A DNA stretch of 64,000 bases. It comes from Elusimicrobiota bacterium (GTDB taxonomy: Bacteria; Elusimicrobiota; Elusimicrobia; FEN-1173). The notes beneath the pieces are model-generated. The model ran no database searches. It worked only from the letters and a program-made list of their open reading frames with translations, and was not told the origin of the DNA. The stretch is from positions 62,001 through 126,000 of the forward strand of contig JADJZR010000010.1 of NCBI GenBank assembly GCA_016715645.1. Direction: 5' to 3'. A program made the translations under genes and the position numbers. Shown one piece after another: positions 54,252 to 62,967 of the stretch. Every line of letters begins with the position of its first letter. Position 1 is the stretch's first letter.

Positions 54252-55250
54252 TCACAATCCTTTTACCCAGAGTGTTTGAGCCCGCAGTTCTAAACGCAAG
54301 CGCGATGACGGCGTAGAAAGAGTGGTTTCATCGATGGGTTCCGTCACAAACAAAGTCGGTTGTGCCGCCAATGAAACGGTTCTCGGAGGAAGCACCCTCT
54401 GGCCTGTCTTGTCCATTATCACCCTCACCTGGGGACGTAAGGGAAGGCCGGGAATCGTGACGGCCACCTGAGCGGTTTCGCCGGTGTTCAATTTCACGAA
54501 ACTTCCCGGGGGATACAAGGACAGGCTGTCGACCAAAGCCCGGATGAGAAGAGGATCAAATTCTTCCGGGTTTTCTTCCACAAATCGTTTGAGGACATCC
54601 GCGGGCAAAGTTTTGGACCGCCACGGACGCGGGTGGGTCAAGGCCTCATAGGAATCCACGATTCCTATCAGTTTGGCAAAAGGATGAATGGCCTCTTTTT
54701 TGAGCCCTTTGGGATACCCCGTTCCGCTGACGCGCTCATGACACTGGCCGATGATTTGCCGCAGGGTGGCCTTGCGTGAATTTTCCGGAATGGCAAACAA
54801 GTCGAGCATTTTGACGCCGGCTTCGACATGTTGACGAATCCGCTTCACTTCGTCATCGGTAAGCGTCGTGGGTTTTGACACGAGTTCCAACAAAGGGGCG
54901 AGACCCATTTCGTTTAAAAAGGCGCTCAAGCCCAAAGTGATTAAATCGTCTTCTTCCAACCCGACCGCTAAGCCCAGCCGCATGGACAACACCGTCATAT
55001 TGGCCACGTGACTAAACAAAAAATGGTCTGGAGTGGACCGCAACGTCAACGCCAAAAGGCGCGGGCTCCCTTCATTCAGCAAAAGCCAAATTTTACGAAT
55101 GATGTTTTCCGGCCAAAACAAAGAGGTCGGATTTTTTTCTTCTGTTTCCAATGTTCGATAAAGCAACCGCGCGGCCATGGCGGCCTCGTTGTAGACCGTT
55201 TCGGCCCGCAGGGACGCCGGTTCGGCCGCAGGAACCGCCGGAGGCGTCAT
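54252..55250 (-). CDS. HD-GYP domain protein with degenerate metal site
   Basis: 332 residues. The HD-GYP core is recognisable from FLFSHVANMTVLSMRLG, then LNEMGLAPL (~110) where HDIGK is usual, IRQHVEAGVKMLD, and CHERVSGTGYPKGL (~172) where HHExxDGxGYP is usual. The HD pair is Asn-Glu and the first His of the HHE motif is Cys. The GYP is kept. It is thus likely a non-catalytic c-di-GMP binder or an unrelated regulator. The start overlaps the end of the GH94 gene (ATGA). Confidence 0.8.
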   Translation of the reverse strand: MTPPAVPAAEPASLRAETVYNEAAMAARLLYRTLETEEKNPTSLFWPENIIRKIWLLLNEGSPRLLALTLRSTPDHFLFSHVANMTVLSMRLGLAVGLEEDDLITLGLSAFLNEMGLAPLLELVSKPTTLTDDEVKRIRQHVEAGVKMLDLFAIPENSRKATLRQIIGQCHERVSGTGYPKGLKKEAIHPFAKLIGIVDSYEALTHPRPWRSKTLPADVLKRFVEENPEEFDPLLIRALVDSLSLYPPGSFVKLNTGETAQVAVTIPGLPLRPQVRVIMDKTGQRVLPPRTVSLAAQPTLFVTEPIDETTLSTPSSRLRLELRAQTLWVKGL

Positions 55251-57697
55251 CGCCGAACGGGGCCCAATCGAACCTGAACTGTGTTTTGCATTCCCGGCGA
55301 CACGGGCAACACGTCACCGGATAACTCTCGATTATTGAAAGTTATTTTTTGCGTCCCCGCAGGCAGGGAAGCATCCCGTTCCATCACAATCCGGTAAGCC
55401 CCTCCACGAAAATTCCGCGCCGCTTCCACTTTTTTCCAGTGGGGCGGCAAACAGGGCCGAATCAAAAGGCCGTCCCACACGGGCCGGATTCCCAAGATCC
55501 ATTCGGTGGACACCCGATACAGCCACGCGGCCGAACCGGTGTACCATGTCCAACCGGCACGTCCCGGCGTCGGGGACCCAGGGCCGTCGACGTTGCCGGG
55601 TGTCACATACGGCTCCGCCCGATACCGGTCTGGATTCTTGGCGCTGGCCAGAATCGGACAAATTTTTTCGTAAATATCCCACGCCTTTTCAGCGCGGCCC
55701 AAGGCGCACTCCATTTGGAGCGCCCACACGGCCGCGTGGGTGTACACGCCGCCGTTTTCTCGGGTGGTGGGCGAGTACCGCGATAAATATCCAATCCGCT
55801 CGTCCGGCGTGGTGTAGGCCGGTGTGAGGAGAAGGGGCCCGTGAGAGCTGTACAAATGTTTCTCCAAAGAGTTTAGGATGGCTTTTTTACGGGCCGGGGT
55901 TGAAACCACGCCGTTAAGCAACGCCCAGGTTTGCGCGTTCAAAAAGATTTTCCCCTCTATGGATTTTTTCGAACCCAGAACCGTCCCGTCATCTGTGGTG
56001 GCTCGCCAGAACCAAGCCCCATCCCACGCGGTGCGATTGACCGCCGCTTTCAACTTGTCCGCCGATCGACGGTAGCGGACCGCACGTTTTTTTTCGGTTC
56101 CCAGCAACGCGTTGGCCGCAACAGCCCGTTCTGTGAGATCCGCCCAATCGTTCAATATTCCCACCAAGAAATGGGCCATCCAAACGCTTTCCCCCTTTCC
56201 ACCCCGACCGGCACCCGACAATCCGTCGTTCCAATCGGCTTCGCCCATTAAGGGAAGACCCCGCGGCGATATCCGGGTCAAGGATTTTTCAATGGCGCGA
56301 ACCGCGTGGTCATGGATTGTGCCGGATTCTTTCCTGCCAGAGACACCGGGCCGAACGGCAAAAGGCACTGTTTCGTTTAATAGCCCCCAATGGGCTGTTT
56401 CCTTGATGTAATTGCTTATGACAAACGGGAGCCACAACAGATCGTCGGAATAGCCCGACGGGTGCCCTTCTTCCGAGAGGGGATGCCACCAATGGTACAC
56501 TGTTCCGTCGGAAAACTGATGGGCCGCGTGCAAATGGATTTGTTTGCGAGTTCCTTCAAGGTCCAGTGGCAAAAACACCTGGCTGTCTTGAAGTTGGTCT
56601 CGAAATCCGTAGGCGCCCCCGGTTTGATAATACGCTGTCCGGCCCCACAATCGGCCGGAAAGGGCCTGGTACTTTAACCACGTGTTGGTGAGCGCATCGA
56701 AAGACCGATCCGGGGTTTTCACGGTAAACGACGTCATGTACTTATCCCAAAACGATTCGGTGCGGCCCCACGCGCTGTCCACCTGGGAAAAATCCATGAA
56801 CCGTCGGGCCTTGACCAAAGCCTGGCTTTGGGAATCCGCGGCGCCCACCGACCATAACAGGCTCCGCTCTTCGCCGGCCTTCAAAGTCAGCGGTACCTGA
56901 AAGCTGGCAATGCTGTCGTCCCATTTGTGAGTGGTGGTCCCCACATACGCGCCTTTTTCAAGGCAGGCCGGGGCCCGAAGGGAGCCGTAATTGCCAAGAA
57001 ACGCCTGTTTATCGCACGAGACGGCCTTCGCCGGCAAACTCACCGCGTGCCAAGCCACGTGGTCCCAATTGCGGTTCCACGATTGCCCCTTGGCGTTCTT
57101 GAGCGGTGACAACCGCTTTTTCGCCAGAATGATATTGTTTTTATCCTGAACAGACGTTTCTATAAACGTCCGGTGAAACTCCCGATGGGAGTCGGGGGAT
57201 TCGCCCAAATTCCATTCCAGGTAACTCCACAGGGAAATTTTTCGAGGGCGACGAGTGGTGTTTTTAATTCGAAGCCGCCACACTTCCAGCGGTTCGTCAT
57301 GGGGAACAAACACCAGCCATTGGGCCTGAATTCCTTCATATTGGGAATTAATGATCGTGTATCCAACGCCGTGAATCACTTCGTAGGATTCCGGTTTCAT
57401 TTGCACCGGTTGCCAACCCACGGACCAATATTTCCCCGACTCGTCGTCACGCACATACAAAAAGCGACCCCAATCGTCGCGGATCAAATCTTGGTTCCAG
57501 CGGGTGATACGGTTCATTGAAGCGTTGTGAAGCCAGCTATATCCCGAGCCGGATTGGCTCAGGGCTACCCCGTAGGTGCCGGACGACATCACGTTGATCC
57601 ACGGGCGAGGGGTGTCGGGGCGCTGAATGAGATAACTGGCGCCGTCATCCGAAAAATGACCGTACGCGGTTTTAAATGGAAATTGACCTGTCGACAT
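55247..57697 (-). CDS. Glycoside hydrolase family 94 phosphorylase
   Basis: 816 residues from ATG 57697 behind AAGGAGG; a slightly longer frame is less likely. YGHFSDDGASYLIQRPDTPRPWIN begins the N-terminal sandwich domain, and GFRDQLQDSQVFL and LPLMGEADWNDGLSG belong to the (alpha/alpha)6 barrel, with the catalytic Asp in ADWNDG (~487). RENGGVYTHAAVWALQ and GWTWYTGSAAWLYR are further hallmarks. It is closest in pattern to cellobiose and chitobiose phosphorylases, which split beta-linked disaccharides with phosphate. No signal peptide, so it is cytoplasmic. Confidence 0.9.
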   Translation of the reverse strand: MSTGQFPFKTAYGHFSDDGASYLIQRPDTPRPWINVMSSGTYGVALSQSGSGYSWLHNASMNRITRWNQDLIRDDWGRFLYVRDDESGKYWSVGWQPVQMKPESYEVIHGVGYTIINSQYEGIQAQWLVFVPHDEPLEVWRLRIKNTTRRPRKISLWSYLEWNLGESPDSHREFHRTFIETSVQDKNNIILAKKRLSPLKNAKGQSWNRNWDHVAWHAVSLPAKAVSCDKQAFLGNYGSLRAPACLEKGAYVGTTTHKWDDSIASFQVPLTLKAGEERSLLWSVGAADSQSQALVKARRFMDFSQVDSAWGRTESFWDKYMTSFTVKTPDRSFDALTNTWLKYQALSGRLWGRTAYYQTGGAYGFRDQLQDSQVFLPLDLEGTRKQIHLHAAHQFSDGTVYHWWHPLSEEGHPSGYSDDLLWLPFVISNYIKETAHWGLLNETVPFAVRPGVSGRKESGTIHDHAVRAIEKSLTRISPRGLPLMGEADWNDGLSGAGRGGKGESVWMAHFLVGILNDWADLTERAVAANALLGTEKKRAVRYRRSADKLKAAVNRTAWDGAWFWRATTDDGTVLGSKKSIEGKIFLNAQTWALLNGVVSTPARKKAILNSLEKHLYSSHGPLLLTPAYTTPDERIGYLSRYSPTTRENGGVYTHAAVWALQMECALGRAEKAWDIYEKICPILASAKNPDRYRAEPYVTPGNVDGPGSPTPGRAGWTWYTGSAAWLYRVSTEWILGIRPVWDGLLIRPCLPPHWKKVEAARNFRGGAYRIVMERDASLPAGTQKITFNNRELSGDVLPVSPGMQNTVQVRLGPVRR

Positions 57698-57775
57698 CGT
57701 TGCCTCCTTCCTATCCAATCAATAGCTTTACATTAGCAAAGAACCATTAAATTCGAAAGCTCGTTCGGTGTTTGA

Positions 57776-57781
57776 TAGAAT
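57776..57781 (+). promoter_or_regulatory. -10-like hexamer of the cardiolipin synthase gene
   Basis: TAGAAT seven bases before ATG 57789, with a weak TTCGAA at -35 (57752-57757). No Shine-Dalgarno before either ATG 57780 or ATG 57789. Confidence 0.35.
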
Positions 57782-57788
57782 GAGCGGC

Positions 57789-59222
57789 ATGTCCTTTCTG
57801 TTCGACGTCCTCTATCCTCTCTGGCCGGTGCTGGCGGTTGCGGACCTTCTTCTGGCGACCCTTTTTTCATTCATTGTCATTTCCCAAAAGCGGGACGCGG
57901 CGGTGACATTGGCGTGGGTATTGGGATTTTTCCTGTTTCCATTCGTAAGCCTGTTGATCTATTCGTTTTTCGGATACCAACAGTTCCGGCTTCGTCGGCG
58001 GCGGATTCCCACGCCGGCCCACCGCTTGGCCCGGTCGTCCGACACCGCCCTGTTCCGGGCAGCCATTCCACCCGCGCTCCAAAACGTGGAACGGTTGGCG
58101 GAAGGCCTGACGGAATACCCCGTGGTGGGCGGCAACCGGGTCACCGTTTTCGACCACGCCAACGATACCGACAACGCCTTAGCCACCGCCATCCAACAAG
58201 CCCGCCACCACGTGCACATGTGTTATTACATCGTTGAACCCGACCGCACCGGCCTGCGGTTTCGAGACCTTTTGATCGAACGAGCCCGCCAAGGCGTTCA
58301 ATGTCGATTGTTGATGGACGCCGTTGGATCGTTTCGAATGGGAAATAAATTTCTTCAACCTTTACAGGACGCCGGCGTGGAAACCGCTTTTTTTTCTCCT
58401 TTTCGGACGTTTCGCCGGCCGTGGGGATTTAATTTCCGCAACCATCGAAAATTGAGCGTGATCGACGGACAGATCGGTTTTCTGGGGAGCCAAAACATCG
58501 GTCACCACTTTTGGAGATCGGGCTCGCGCCACCACCACTGGCGTGAAACCGATGTGCGGTTGGAAGGCCCCGCGGCCGAAGAACTTCAATCGGTCTTTGT
58601 GGAAGATTGGAACTTTGCCGCGGGATCGGCCCTCACGGGGGAAGCTTATTTTCCGTTGTCGCCGTCCCGCGGGACCACCTTGGCCCAGGTTCTTCCCACC
58701 GGTCCCGACCGACGGGAAAATGCGCTCAGCATGATTTTTCTAGAAGCCGTTCACGCCGCCCGGGAACGGGTCACGGTCACAACCCCTTACTTTATTCCCA
58801 CAACGCCCGTGGCCTTGGCGTTGGAATCAGCCGCACGAAAGGGGGTTCGGGTGGACCTATTGCTACCCAAAAAAACCGATCATCCCGTGGTGGATTTCGC
58901 CAGCCGCAGTTGGTTTAAGGAACTGATTTCCAGCGGCGTTCGGATTCACCAGTTGGGGGAGGGATTTTTACACTCCAAAGTGGTCACTGTGGACAACCAC
59001 CTGGCGTTGGTGGGTTCCGCCAACATGGACACCCGCAGTTTCTTAATTAATTTCGAGCTCAGCTTACTTTTATACGACCAAGACGTGGCCGGCCACCTCG
59101 TCAAAGTGTTCGACCGAATGGCCCACCACGCCACCCTGGTCAAAGTGGACGAACTGGCCGAACTGTCCCTCACCCGCCAGTTTTCCGAAGGACTCTGCCG
59201 GCTATTTTCCCCCATCCTTTAA
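57789..59222 (+). CDS. cls: Cardiolipin synthase (phospholipase D family)
   Basis: 477 residues from ATG 57789; ATG 57780 or GTG 57768 are alternatives. Two N-terminal membrane helices (VLAVADLLLATLFSFIV; AVTLAWVLGFFLFPFVSLLIY), then two PLD motifs: NHRKLSVIDGQIGFLGSQN (~217) and LHSKVVTVDNHLALVGSANMDTRS (~394), both HxKx4D. It joins two phosphatidylglycerols to make cardiolipin at the inner membrane. Confidence 0.92.
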   Translation: MSFLFDVLYPLWPVLAVADLLLATLFSFIVISQKRDAAVTLAWVLGFFLFPFVSLLIYSFFGYQQFRLRRRRIPTPAHRLARSSDTALFRAAIPPALQNVERLAEGLTEYPVVGGNRVTVFDHANDTDNALATAIQQARHHVHMCYYIVEPDRTGLRFRDLLIERARQGVQCRLLMDAVGSFRMGNKFLQPLQDAGVETAFFSPFRTFRRPWGFNFRNHRKLSVIDGQIGFLGSQNIGHHFWRSGSRHHHWRETDVRLEGPAAEELQSVFVEDWNFAAGSALTGEAYFPLSPSRGTTLAQVLPTGPDRRENALSMIFLEAVHAARERVTVTTPYFIPTTPVALALESAARKGVRVDLLLPKKTDHPVVDFASRSWFKELISSGVRIHQLGEGFLHSKVVTVDNHLALVGSANMDTRSFLINFELSLLLYDQDVAGHLVKVFDRMAHHATLVKVDELAELSLTRQFSEGLCRLFSPIL

Positions 59223-59253
59223 CCGGAATTCCCACCATCCGATAATAGCCGAG

Positions 59254-60045
59254 TCAACGTTTAAGGCGGGAGTAACGGTCGAGGAGATCTTGCTCGGAGC
59301 GGGTGAGGCTGGAACGGCCTGTTTGGGAGATCTTATCCAGGATGCGATCAACTTCCTGGCCTAGCTCGTGCAACGGGACAGAGGGTTTGGGTGCGGTCTT
59401 CTTTTTAAGCCAGTCCATCAAGCGGCTGACCACAGAGCGTGAACCATACCGCCAAGTGCGGCTTTTCAGATAGAGATAGCCTGTTGCCAATCCACCCAAA
59501 TGGGCCAGATTGGCCACGTGGGACTGGTTTGCCGAAGTGCTGAACATCAGTTCGATTACCGCGAAAAAAATCACGGCGTGTTTGGCTTTCAACGGCACCA
59601 AAAACATCACCAAGAAAACCGCCTCCGGGTACATCATGGCGAAAGCCACCAGGAGCCCGTATATCGCCCCCGAGGCGCCCACCACCGGCGACAACGATCG
59701 CGGTTCCAGCAACAGGTTCAACCCCGCGGCGCCGACACCGCAGAGAAAAAAATAAAACAAAAAAGGTCCCGCTCCCCACCGCTCTTCCACCACCCGGCCC
59801 AGGGCCCACAACATGTAAAGGTTGAACAAAAGATGCAACGGCCCCCCGTGCAAGAACAAGTAAGTCAGGGGTTGCCACAGCCACCCGTGGGCGATCACCC
59901 GGGCCGGGGTCATGCCAAACAACCCCACCAGGCTGGGGCCGCCCATCAATGGCACAAGCCATTGAAGTAAAAACACCGCCCCCATGCTGGTCAGTAGGAC
60001 CTTGACCGCCGGAGGAAGGGATCGATAGGCCAAAGGTTGGTTCAT
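59254..60045 (-). CDS. Rhomboid-family intramembrane protease
   Basis: 263 residues from ATG 60045, overlapping the hydrolase stop (ATGA). Six helices; WLWQPLTYLFLHGGPLHLLFNLYMLW has the HxxxN loop, catalytic Ser is in VGASGAIYG (~127) and the catalytic His in HLGGLATGYLYL (~183). A charged C-terminal tail (~60 residues) ends the protein. It cleaves membrane proteins within the bilayer; substrate unknown. Confidence 0.9.
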   Translation of the reverse strand: MNQPLAYRSLPPAVKVLLTSMGAVFLLQWLVPLMGGPSLVGLFGMTPARVIAHGWLWQPLTYLFLHGGPLHLLFNLYMLWALGRVVEERWGAGPFLFYFFLCGVGAAGLNLLLEPRSLSPVVGASGAIYGLLVAFAMMYPEAVFLVMFLVPLKAKHAVIFFAVIELMFSTSANQSHVANLAHLGGLATGYLYLKSRTWRYGSRSVVSRLMDWLKKKTAPKPSVPLHELGQEVDRILDKISQTGRSSLTRSEQDLLDRYSRLKR

Positions 60046-60884
60046 GATTGCACCTGCCGCCACAAAGTGGCCAACTGAGAAGAAACTCCATTGACCACAT
60101 CCCGATCCGTCCAATATTCGGTATGGGACGTGGGGTTCCATGACGACAAAAGGCCCCCCACGTTAACGGCCCGATCTTCGTTCACCGCCTTGGAATACGC
60201 GGCGTTGATGGTCCGAAGCGGATACCCGATCACATCGTCTTGATCATAAAAATTGGTCCATCCACCCACGGCCTTCGGATAAAAACCCTTAAATCCGGGC
60301 GAAGGCACTTGAATGGGTTTTCCGAAATCTTTGTACCGCAGGCTCCATAAAGCGATCGGACTTCCCAGGGTAAACAGAAGGGATAATGTTTCACCCCGAT
60401 CCAAAGGCGACTTTCCCATGGTTTTGGCAACGGAGGCGGGAACTTTTTTGGGGGCGGAACGGGCTTGAAGGTCGTAAAAGAAGTTCGACGCAATGACCGT
60501 GCCCAAACTATGCGCCACCACCACCAGGGGAGCTTGAGGACCGGCTTGATCGGCCAGGGTTTTCAACGTGGCGGCCAGTACACGGTGAACACCCTCATAA
60601 ACAATTTTTTCTTTTGGGGCCGGTTGATAGGCGATGGCGTCGGCGGCAAAATCAACCATGAACCGTCGAAGTTTGACGAAGTCCATGGGCCCGCCCGCCG
60701 CCATCCGACGCCACAACTCATTTTCCGCGTCCTGCAACACCGGGGCCCAAAACGCCGGCCGCATCACCAGATCATCAGCGCCTGTGTCCGATCGGAACTT
60801 GCGATTCAACAAATCCATCATCCCGTCAGCAAAGGCTGGTTCCGGCCGGCCGATACCATGAACAAACATCACCGCGATTTTCAT
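60042..60884 (-). CDS. Alpha/beta hydrolase
   Basis: 280 residues. MFVHGIG is the oxyanion region and VVVAHSLGTVIASNF the nucleophile elbow (Ser ~125). An Asp/His pair for the triad is plausible near the C-terminus (YWTDRDVVNG). No signal peptide. TACAAT stands seven bases before the ATG, overlapping the previous stop. Its substrate is unknown. Confidence 0.82.
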   Translation of the reverse strand: MKIAVMFVHGIGRPEPAFADGMMDLLNRKFRSDTGADDLVMRPAFWAPVLQDAENELWRRMAAGGPMDFVKLRRFMVDFAADAIAYQPAPKEKIVYEGVHRVLAATLKTLADQAGPQAPLVVVAHSLGTVIASNFFYDLQARSAPKKVPASVAKTMGKSPLDRGETLSLLFTLGSPIALWSLRYKDFGKPIQVPSPGFKGFYPKAVGGWTNFYDQDDVIGYPLRTINAAYSKAVNEDRAVNVGGLLSSWNPTSHTEYWTDRDVVNGVSSQLATLWRQVQS

Positions 60885-60889
60885 GGGCG

Positions 60890-62431
60890 CTATTGTACAA
60901 TTCCCGAACGCCGGTGGCCGGGGTTCAATAGATCGTTGATAGTTTTAACCGGATGAAAAACCCCATGGGGGATTTCCATAATCACCGTGTTCCAACCCGC
61001 CATGGACCCGTTCCACAGACCCGGATGTTCCAACGTCCAAATTTCACGACCGTCGAAATGTTTGTGGGAAAGAATCACCTGATCGCGATCACAGTATCGC
61101 AAAAGCGTGTGGGGTTTTCCGGTCGCGTCCCGCAATCCAACGACCATATCCACCGGATTAAAATGGGTGGAGCGTTTCAATAACCCCTTTTGTCTCGGGG
61201 ACAGTTGCGACGCTTCGACGATCTGCCGCGCCGGCCCGTATGGGCCCCTCACCCAAAAAGGCCCTCCGCCCGGTTCGCCCTTGTTGGGGACCATCCCACA
61301 GACTCGCCACGGCCGGGTCAAAATAGACCGTACCCAGGCCCGCCGACTGGGCCAGGAACCCCGACGGGGTTTGAGCCCCAACTCATTAAGGATAAATTGC
61401 TCGGCCTCGGTAACCGCCCCGTCGAATTTACTGGGTCCGCCCTGCCGGAATGGATCCTTCCGGAAACCAGCCTCTGCGCCGTCCCCCAACATCTCGAGCA
61501 AAGAACCCGCCTGATTTTGCAGTTCGATGAGTCGTCCGGCCAAAACCATTCTCCAACGTCGCGCGAACGACTGAAAAAGCGCCGTAGGCACGTTATCAAT
61601 ATTTTTAATAAACACAATGTCGCCGCGTGTTTTTTCCAGGTTGGGCAACAGAGCCCCGTGACCTCCCGGACGAAACAACGTCCGACCGTCAGCTTGACGA
61701 GCCAACCGATTGTTATTATCCAAGGCCACGGTGTCGCTGGAAGGACTTTGAACGCTGTAAGTCAACCGCAGGTCCAGCCCCTTTTCTTGCCGAAGTTGCC
61801 GTGCCCATCCATTGCCTCTGTTTTGAAATTCCGATCGAAAATCCGGCGGAACCGTAAAATGCAGGGTCACCCGTTTTTTTCGATCAACCAGGGCGCGTGA
61901 TTCTAAAATATGTTCGTCAAAAGCGGTGATTTCATGTTTCCCCATCGTATGAAAAGGGATCAAAGCTTTCGGTTGGCGCGGCAAATGGAGGCCTGATTCG
62001 CCTAAAAGCGCATCCAGAACGGGCAAGAGGTCGCCCGAACGAAGACACCTCTTTAACGACACCCCCCGGTTGTGCAAAACTTTATCTAGAGGCAAAGCCA
62101 GCGACATATGGGGCAACCCTCTAAAAAACAGGCGGCAGTCTCGGGAAAAAGGATAAGGCCCCCGAAGCCATTTTAAAACAGGACCTTCCTGGGACCGGCA
62201 ATGCTGGGAGAGTTGAATGAGAGAGGTAAATAACCGAGACGCCGCCCCGGAGGCGGGGACAAACGACGAAAAGCGGCCCTCCAGTTGAGCGTTCCGGGCG
62301 AGACGAATCAATCGGTCAGCCTGGGCCTTCGTAACCCGTTCAATTCCATCGCCCACAGAACAAGGACGGACAACAGGCACATTAAGCCGCCGACATTTCA
62401 ATAGTTCCACTTGGCGCCGGGCTTCGGCCAC
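60890..62431 (-). CDS. DUF4301 family protein
   Basis: 513 residues from GTG 62431. FSSFVPASGAASRLF, PKALIPFHTMGKHEITAFDEHI, SPSSDTVALDNNNRLARQADGRTLFRPGGHGALLPNL and GDIVFIKNIDNV are the defining blocks; the first resembles a nucleotidyltransferase signature. Protein-like, family-like sequence continues upstream of the GTG (FSRKDRALFKRRGLTV), so the true start may be a rare CTG or ATT codon up to 62491. Function of the family is not known. Confidence 0.85.
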   Translation of the reverse strand: MAEARRQVELLKCRRLNVPVVRPCSVGDGIERVTKAQADRLIRLARNAQLEGRFSSFVPASGAASRLFTSLIQLSQHCRSQEGPVLKWLRGPYPFSRDCRLFFRGLPHMSLALPLDKVLHNRGVSLKRCLRSGDLLPVLDALLGESGLHLPRQPKALIPFHTMGKHEITAFDEHILESRALVDRKKRVTLHFTVPPDFRSEFQNRGNGWARQLRQEKGLDLRLTYSVQSPSSDTVALDNNNRLARQADGRTLFRPGGHGALLPNLEKTRGDIVFIKNIDNVPTALFQSFARRWRMVLAGRLIELQNQAGSLLEMLGDGAEAGFRKDPFRQGGPSKFDGAVTEAEQFILNELGLKPRRGSWPSRRAWVRSILTRPWRVCGMVPNKGEPGGGPFWVRGPYGPARQIVEASQLSPRQKGLLKRSTHFNPVDMVVGLRDATGKPHTLLRYCDRDQVILSHKHFDGREIWTLEHPGLWNGSMAGWNTVIMEIPHGVFHPVKTINDLLNPGHRRSGIVQ

Positions 62432-62492
62432 CGTCAGGCCCCGACGTTTAAAAAGGGCCCGATCTTTCCGTGAAAAAATGGTATCGCTCAGG

Positions 62493-62651
62493 TTAATCGA
62501 CTGGAAGCGAAGCGATGTCGATGGAATTGGACCAGAGAATACCGCAGGGAGAACACTCGAAATATTTAAGGTCCGCGCCCTTATCGGTTCGGGACTGTTT
62601 AACGGCCACCGACCCTTTCGCGTTACATTTCGGACAAGGTGTATTGGACAT
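62493..62651 (-). CDS. Small zinc-ribbon protein
   Basis: 52 residues from ATG 62651 behind AAAGGAG, which lies in the last codons of ftsB. CPKCNAKG and ECSPCGILW form a CxxC..CxxC zinc ribbon. No wider family call. It is co-transcribed with eno and ftsB. Confidence 0.75.
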   Translation of the reverse strand: MSNTPCPKCNAKGSVAVKQSRTDKGADLKYFECSPCGILWSNSIDIASLPVD

Positions 62652-62652
62652 A

Positions 62653-62961
62653 CTAATCTCCTTTATGAGGGGCCGACGAACCGCGGGCAACGAACCGAAA
62701 CTCAATTTCGTCGGGCGCCAACAGGCCCAACTCGCGCCGAGCGGACGTTTCAATAAACATTTCGTCCGTGTCGGCCCGTTCCCGCCGGGCCTGAAGACCT
62801 AGCATCCGTTGCTCAGCCGCCGCCAACCGCATCTCCCACCGGGCCAGTTCTCCACGCTGAATAAAAAACCGCCGAACCGCCCCCCCCGACACCAAAACGG
62901 CCACCGCCAAAACCCCCGCGATGACCCACACCCTCCCACGGCGACCGGTTCGCCGGGTCAC
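62653..62961 (-). CDS. ftsB: FtsB/DivIC-like septum formation initiator
   Basis: 102 residues from a GTG, six bases after the enolase stop. One membrane helix (VWVIAGVLAVAVLVSGG) is followed by a coiled coil (LARWEMRLAAAEQRMLGLQARRE) and the short C-terminal domain with ARRELGLLAPDEIEFRF. The position directly after eno is the classic place for ftsB. It acts in the FtsQLB divisome complex. Confidence 0.85.
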   Translation of the reverse strand: MTRRTGRRGRVWVIAGVLAVAVLVSGGAVRRFFIQRGELARWEMRLAAAEQRMLGLQARRERADTDEMFIETSARRELGLLAPDEIEFRFVARGSSAPHKGD

Positions 62962-62967
62962 AACTTC

